DNA of 26,007 bases. Source: Crocinitomicaceae bacterium. Its GTDB lineage: Bacteria; Bacteroidota; Bacteroidia; Flavobacteriales_D; Crocinitomicaceae. A program made the position numbers and the translations under genes. The notes beneath the pieces were generated by a model that ran no database searches, was not told where the DNA came from, and saw nothing but the letters and a program-made list of their open reading frames with translations. Below are positions 21,883 through 26,007 of the stretch, piece by piece. The stretch lies in NCBI GenBank assembly GCA_030830385.1, contig JAURNA010000276.1:1-26007 (forward strand), read 5' to 3'. The number at the start of each line of letters is the position of its first letter. The first letter of the stretch is position 1.

Positions 21883-24800
21883 ATGAATCTGAACGACTTT
21901 CTGCAACGATTTTCCGGGTTAACACCGGTAAGTGCAACGGCCAATGAACTGCAACTCATTGGACCGAAAATTCGCTGGAAGGGCTTGGTGGGTTCGTCGC
22001 GTTCCATCTGCTCATCGGTTGTCGCAAAACAAACTCCCGGAAACCATGTTTTCCTGCTCGAGGACAAAGAACAAGCCGCCTATTTCCTGAATGATCTTCA
22101 GGGGTTATACCCCAAAAGTAAGCACGTGCTGTTCTACCCCTCATCATACCGAGTGCCTTATGAACAGGAAAAAACTGACAATGCCAATGTGGTTGCACGA
22201 GCAGGGGTTCTTGAAAAAGTTAGTGATCAGCGCAATACGTGGATTGTAACCTATCCCGAGGCATTATTTGAAAAAATCCCATCTCGGAAACAACTGTCGA
22301 AAAACACATTCAAAGTTGAAAAAGGAAAAAACTACTCCATCGACTTTATGAATGAAACGCTACTCGAATTGGGCTTTGACCGGGTTGACTTCGTCTACGA
22401 ACCCGGACAATTTTCCATTCGTGGAGGAATCGTGGATGTATTTTCGTTTGGCAACGATTTGCCCTATCGCATTGAATTTTTTGGAGACGAAGCAGAAAGC
22501 ATTCGATCCTTTGATGCGAGTTCACAATTGTCGGTAGCTGAACACAAATTCTTCACCATCGTTCCCGACGTTCGCGGAAGTGTGATGCTTGAAGAAAACG
22601 TTCCCTTCTTCACCTTCATTGGTGCCGAAAGTACACTATGGATTGCCTCATATGATCAATGCAAAGCTACCATCCAAAAAGAGTACGATAAAGCCGTTCG
22701 CATCTACGATCAACTCGACACGACGCTGACTCCATCACTTCCTTCGGAGCTCTTTCTTCACCCTTCGGAATTTGAATCCGCTGTATCGGAAGCTTCCGTT
22801 ATCGAATTTGGAAACGACACACACTTTACAGAAGCGTTGAGTTTTTCTTTTGACTTCAAACCTCAGCCCAGCTTCAATAAAAACTTCGAACTGCTCACTT
22901 CCGATTTGACCGAACGCAAGAAGGAAGGGAGATCCGTTATGATCTTTTCAAATCAAACGAAACAGATCGATCGACTGGAGCAAATTTTCACGGACATCGG
23001 ACAGGAAAATCTGTTTGAGCCGATGCATTTTGCCCTTCACGAGGGATTCATCAGCGATGCGTGCAACGTCGTTTGCTACACGGATCATCAAATTTTCGAA
23101 CGCTACCACCGTTTCCGTTTAAAAGAAGGATTCAGACAGGCCAAACAGGCGCTGACACTCAAGGAGCTTTACAATCTTCAAAGCGGCGATTACGTTACGC
23201 ACATTGATCATGGTGTCGGGAAATTTTCCGGACTCGAAACGATCCAGGTAAACGGAAAACCTCAGGAGGCCATTCGGCTTTTGTACCGCGACAACGACGT
23301 TTTGTATGTCGGCATTCACTCGCTTCACCGCATTTCGAAATTCACCGGAAAGGATGGAGCCGTTCCCAAAATCAACAAGCTGGGATCGGCTGCATGGTCG
23401 AACCTGAAAAAGAAGACGAAGAAGAAAATCAAGGAAATCGCCTTTGATCTCATTCAGCTGTATGCAAAGCGAAAGAGTCAACCCGGATTTTCATTCTCTC
23501 CCGACTCTTACTTGCAAAACGAGCTGGAGGCTTCGTTCATGTACGAAGACACACCGGATCAGTTGAAAGCGACCGTAGCCGTAAAAGAGGACATGGAATC
23601 GTCAACACCGATGGATCGACTGATTTGTGGAGACGTTGGATTTGGAAAAACGGAAATTGCCATTCGCGCGGCATTCAAAGCGGTAGCTGACAGCAAACAA
23701 GTGGCTGTGTTGGTGCCGACGACAATTCTTTCCATGCAGCATCACCGCAGTTTTAAAGAACGACTGGAGGGGTTTCCGTGCAACATTGAATACATCAACC
23801 GATTCAAAAGTCAGAAGAGCATCACCGAAACGCTGAAGCGATTGGAGAAGGGGGAAATTGACATTCTGGTAGGAACACACGCCCTCGCCGGGAAAAAAGT
23901 GAAGTTCAAAGACCTCGGACTGATCATCATTGATGAAGAACAAAAGTTTGGTGTTTCGGTTAAAGACAAATTGAAGACGCTCCGTGCGACCGTAGACACC
24001 TTGACTTTAACCGCGACTCCCATTCCGAGAACACTCCAATTCTCGTTGATGGGCGCGCGTGATTTGAGTATCATCAACACGCCTCCGCCCAACCGTCAAC
24101 CTGTACTCACGGAGGTAATCCCATTCGATGAAGAGGCCATCCGCGATGCTGTTAGTTATGAAGTGAGCCGTGGCGGGCAGGTTTTCTTTGTGCACAACCG
24201 CCTTCAAAACATCAAGGAAGTCGCTGGCATGATCCAACGCCTGTGTCCGGGTGTGCGCGTTGGAATCGGGCATGGTCGTATGGAAGGAAAGGATCTCGAA
24301 AAGGTAATGATGGATTTTATCAATCACGAATACGATGTTCTCCTTGCCACTACGATTGTTGAATCGGGAATCGACATCCCGAATTCGAATACCATTCTGA
24401 TCAACGGCGCTCACAATTTTGGAATTAGCGATTTGCACCAACTTCGCGGTCGTGTAGGAAGATCGAATCGAAAAGGATTCTGCTACCTCATTGCTCCACC
24501 GCAGAGCACGTTGACAACGGAGGCCCGGAAGCGATTGGAAGCACTCGTGCAGTTCTCAGATTTAGGTTCCGGGTTCAACATCGCCATGAAAGACCTCGAT
24601 ATTCGCGGAGCCGGAAATCTGCTCGGTGGAGAACAAAGTGGTTTTATTGCGGATATCGGTTTCGACATGTATCAGAAAATTCTGAATGAAGCCATTGAGG
24701 AATTGCGGGAGTCATCTTTCAAGGAACTTTTCGCTGAACGCAATTCCGATCAATTTTCATCCTTCGTGCGAGATTGCGTATTGGAAACCGATCTTGAAAT

Positions 24801-25224
24801 CAGAATTCCGGATGATTACGTTAATAATGTTGCTGAACGATTGAGCCTGTATCAGGATCTCGACAGCGTGAAAAACGAAGAAGAACTGAACACCTTTGTT
24901 TGTCAACTCGAAGACCGCTTCGGTCCCATACCGGATCCCGTTCCTGAATTGCTTCGATCGTTTAAATTACGATGGTTGGCTCAGGAACTCGGCATCGAAA
25001 AACTCGTGTTAAAATCGAACAAAATGATCGGATACTTCGTGAATAATTCCAACTCGTCCTTCTACGAGTCCCTTGTGTTCACCAAGGTGTTGGATTACAT
25101 GCAGAAGAATCCAACCGCCGCAAAGTTGAGCGAAAAGAACGACCGCTTGCGCATCATTTATGACGATGTGAAAACACTCAGCGACGCCCACGATCAACTC
25201 GATCGCATTCTGAGAATTGATTAA
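21883..25224 (+). CDS. mfd: Transcription-repair coupling factor Mfd
   Basis: ATP-dependent translocase that removes RNA polymerase stalled at DNA lesions and recruits UvrA. The 1113-aa protein has the N-terminal UvrB-like region (DRVDFVYEPGQFSIRGGIVD near 167-186), the RNA polymerase-interacting domain at about 437-500 (YVTHIDHGVGKFSGL), and the superfamily 2 motor: Walker A GDVGFGKT at 583-590, DEEQ at 684-687, TATPIPRTLQ, and motif VI around QLRGRVGRSNRKGF. The TRCF C-terminal domain follows (DRFGPIPDPVPEL). Length matches Bacteroidota Mfd. It starts immediately after the fbp stop and is probably co-transcribed with it. Confidence 0.97.
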   Translation: MNLNDFLQRFSGLTPVSATANELQLIGPKIRWKGLVGSSRSICSSVVAKQTPGNHVFLLEDKEQAAYFLNDLQGLYPKSKHVLFYPSSYRVPYEQEKTDNANVVARAGVLEKVSDQRNTWIVTYPEALFEKIPSRKQLSKNTFKVEKGKNYSIDFMNETLLELGFDRVDFVYEPGQFSIRGGIVDVFSFGNDLPYRIEFFGDEAESIRSFDASSQLSVAEHKFFTIVPDVRGSVMLEENVPFFTFIGAESTLWIASYDQCKATIQKEYDKAVRIYDQLDTTLTPSLPSELFLHPSEFESAVSEASVIEFGNDTHFTEALSFSFDFKPQPSFNKNFELLTSDLTERKKEGRSVMIFSNQTKQIDRLEQIFTDIGQENLFEPMHFALHEGFISDACNVVCYTDHQIFERYHRFRLKEGFRQAKQALTLKELYNLQSGDYVTHIDHGVGKFSGLETIQVNGKPQEAIRLLYRDNDVLYVGIHSLHRISKFTGKDGAVPKINKLGSAAWSNLKKKTKKKIKEIAFDLIQLYAKRKSQPGFSFSPDSYLQNELEASFMYEDTPDQLKATVAVKEDMESSTPMDRLICGDVGFGKTEIAIRAAFKAVADSKQVAVLVPTTILSMQHHRSFKERLEGFPCNIEYINRFKSQKSITETLKRLEKGEIDILVGTHALAGKKVKFKDLGLIIIDEEQKFGVSVKDKLKTLRATVDTLTLTATPIPRTLQFSLMGARDLSIINTPPPNRQPVLTEVIPFDEEAIRDAVSYEVSRGGQVFFVHNRLQNIKEVAGMIQRLCPGVRVGIGHGRMEGKDLEKVMMDFINHEYDVLLATTIVESGIDIPNSNTILINGAHNFGISDLHQLRGRVGRSNRKGFCYLIAPPQSTLTTEARKRLEALVQFSDLGSGFNIAMKDLDIRGAGNLLGGEQSGFIADIGFDMYQKILNEAIEELRESSFKELFAERNSDQFSSFVRDCVLETDLEIRIPDDYVNNVAERLSLYQDLDSVKNEEELNTFVCQLEDRFGPIPDPVPELLRSFKLRWLAQELGIEKLVLKSNKMIGYFVNNSNSSFYESLVFTKVLDYMQKNPTAAKLSEKNDRLRIIYDDVKTLSDAHDQLDRILRID

Positions 25225-25231
25225 GCGAACG

Positions 25232-25327
25232 ATGGCAAGTTGTGTATTAATACAACGTCTTTCTCGCACGGCATTGATTCTTGCCTCTATAACGACGGCC
25301 CTTATTCTCATGGGGATCTTTCTGTAA
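25232..25327 (+). CDS. Putative 31-aa hydrophobic peptide
   Basis: A short frame starting 7 nt after the mfd stop encodes MASCVLIQRLSRTALILASI and a further 11 mostly hydrophobic residues before TAA. A short basic-containing head (Arg9, Arg12) precedes a helix long enough to span a membrane. It lies in the 141-nt gap before the glycosyltransferase gene and could be translated from the mfd transcript. No homologue is recognised and chance is possible for so short a frame. Confidence 0.35.
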   Translation: MASCVLIQRLSRTALILASITTALILMGIFL

Positions 25328-25332
25328 AACGC

Positions 25333-25361
25333 TTGCTCTAGGTAGATTTATTCTACCTTTG
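25333..25361 (+). promoter_or_regulatory. Predicted promoter of the glycosyltransferase gene (-33 TTG and -7 TACCTTTG)
   Basis: TTG at 25333-25335, an 18-nt spacer, and TACCTTTG (25354-25361), an exact TAnnTTTG match. This is the best two-part match in the window. It ends only 4 nt before the ATG at 25366. Confidence 0.5.
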
Positions 25362-25365
25362 AACC

Positions 25366-26007
25366 ATGGCTCAAAAGAAGCGGGCAGTTGTTTCTGTAAC
25401 GAACGATTTGTACACCGATCAGCGCGTGCACAAAGTGTGCCTGTTTCTCCTGGATCAGGGCTACGATGTCCTTTTAATCGGTCGAAAACGAAGATCAAGT
25501 ATTCCGTTACCTGAGCGGCCTTATCAAACCAAACGCATTCGATTGTTGTTTGAGAAGGGAGCGCTGTTTTATGCCTTTTTCAATGTGCGATTGTTCTTTC
25601 GCCTGCTTTTTACCCGTGCCGATGTTCTGGTTTCCAATGACCTTGACACACTCCCTGCCAATTACAGCGCGTCACGATTCAAACGTGGCGTTCGACTCGT
25701 TTACGATTCGCACGAGTACTTTACCGGAGTGCCCGAGTTGGTATCGAGGCCGAAGGTTCAAAAAATATGGCTGTACATCGAGCGCAACATATTCCCTAAA
25801 CTGAAATCTGTTTACACCGTCAATCAGTCAATTGCGGATATCTATGAGAAAAAGTACCGTGTTCCTGTAAAGATCGTTCGTAACATTTCTCCCAAACAGA
25901 TTCAATCGGAAATTGCCTCGAAAGCCGAGTTGGATATTCCGGAGAACGTGCCTTTGATCATCATTCAGGGCGTCGGGATCAACATTCAGCGTGGAGCAGA
26001 GGAAGCC
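25366..26007 (+). CDS. Glycosyltransferase, GT4-like, 3' end cut by window
   Basis: The first 214 residues of a cytoplasmic or membrane-associated sugar transferase, open to the last base. The N-terminal Rossmann domain begins RAVVSVTNDLYTDQRVHKVC and contains LVSNDLDTLPAN (about 88-99), VYDSHEYFTGVPEL (about 112-125), a VYTVNQSIADIYEKKY block (about 150-165) and VRNIS. The second domain starts at LIIIQGVGINIQRGAEEA at the window edge. This pattern is that of Bacteroidota glycosyltransferases acting in surface polysaccharide synthesis; donor and acceptor are unknown. The ATG at 25366 is the only start that gives the whole N-terminal strand. Neighbouring genes upstream (mfd) are unrelated. Confidence 0.88.
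   Translation, partial: MAQKKRAVVSVTNDLYTDQRVHKVCLFLLDQGYDVLLIGRKRRSSIPLPERPYQTKRIRLLFEKGALFYAFFNVRLFFRLLFTRADVLVSNDLDTLPANYSASRFKRGVRLVYDSHEYFTGVPELVSRPKVQKIWLYIERNIFPKLKSVYTVNQSIADIYEKKYRVPVKIVRNISPKQIQSEIASKAELDIPENVPLIIIQGVGINIQRGAEEA

Noticed and set aside
1..26007. CRISPR array, tRNA or rRNA genes, prophage or defence cassette
   Set aside because: No regularly spaced repeats, no RNA gene signatures and no defence or phage gene families were seen on either strand; the only mobile element is the IS.

Overview
The window looks like a chromosomal segment of a member of the Bacteroidota, most likely a marine or freshwater Flavobacteriales lineage. The evidence is two large secreted proteins with type IX secretion (T9SS) C-terminal sorting domains, repeated matches to the Bacteroidota -7 promoter element (TAnnTTTG) 4 to 28 nt upstream of start codons, and a eukaryote-like kynurenine branch (kynureninase plus kynurenine 3-monooxygenase). 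Base composition is moderate and even throughout. No rRNA, tRNA or CRISPR array was seen.

Layout. 1-3789 (+): 3' part of a class A penicillin-binding protein, followed 2 nt later by both subunits of a succinyl-CoA:3-ketoacid (or acetate) CoA-transferase. 3786-4033 (-): a remnant that looks like a sterol-desaturase-family gene with its middle deleted. 4074-7110 (-): nadD, gmk and yicC as one short operon with its own -7 element, then a DMT/EamA permease. 7243-8931 (-): a T9SS adhesin-like protein with a clear terminator. 8974-9970: an intact IS1595-family insertion sequence with imperfect terminal inverted repeats and a perfect 8-bp target duplication, landed just upstream of the adhesin's -7 element. 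10056-14374 (-): a tightly packed six-gene operon: kynU, a 73-aa membrane protein, kmo, an outer-membrane-type protein, an ArsC/Spx-like protein and a small lipoprotein. 14485-14592 (-): a 35-aa membrane peptide gene. 14732-16033 (+): hemL. 16036-16850 (-): a cysteine-rich small lipoprotein and a secreted protein with two tandem repeats. 16976-18849 (+): an overlapping aminotransferase/omega-amidase pair. 18925-20772 (+): a second T9SS protein with a terminator. 20881-25224 (+): fbp and mfd, with zero spacing. 25232-25327 (+): a possible 31-aa hydrophobic peptide. 25366-end (+): the 5' part of a GT4-like glycosyltransferase whose promoter nearly abuts its start codon.

How the genes relate. 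Most genes are housekeeping: cell wall (PBP), CoA transfer, nucleotide and NAD metabolism (gmk, nadD), tetrapyrrole synthesis (hemL), gluconeogenesis (fbp) and transcription-coupled repair (mfd). The kynurenine operon would turn kynurenine into 3-hydroxykynurenine and then 3-hydroxyanthranilate, a precursor for de novo NAD; the first and later steps (TDO, formamidase, HAAO, QPRT) are not in the window. The aminotransferase/omega-amidase pair resembles the glutamine transaminase K/omega-amidase couple, whose transaminase family also includes kynurenine aminotransferases.

No obvious undescribed defence or mobile system is present. The least explained items are the small membrane proteins in and beside the kynurenine operon, the envelope genes attached to that operon, and the broken desaturase-like gene.
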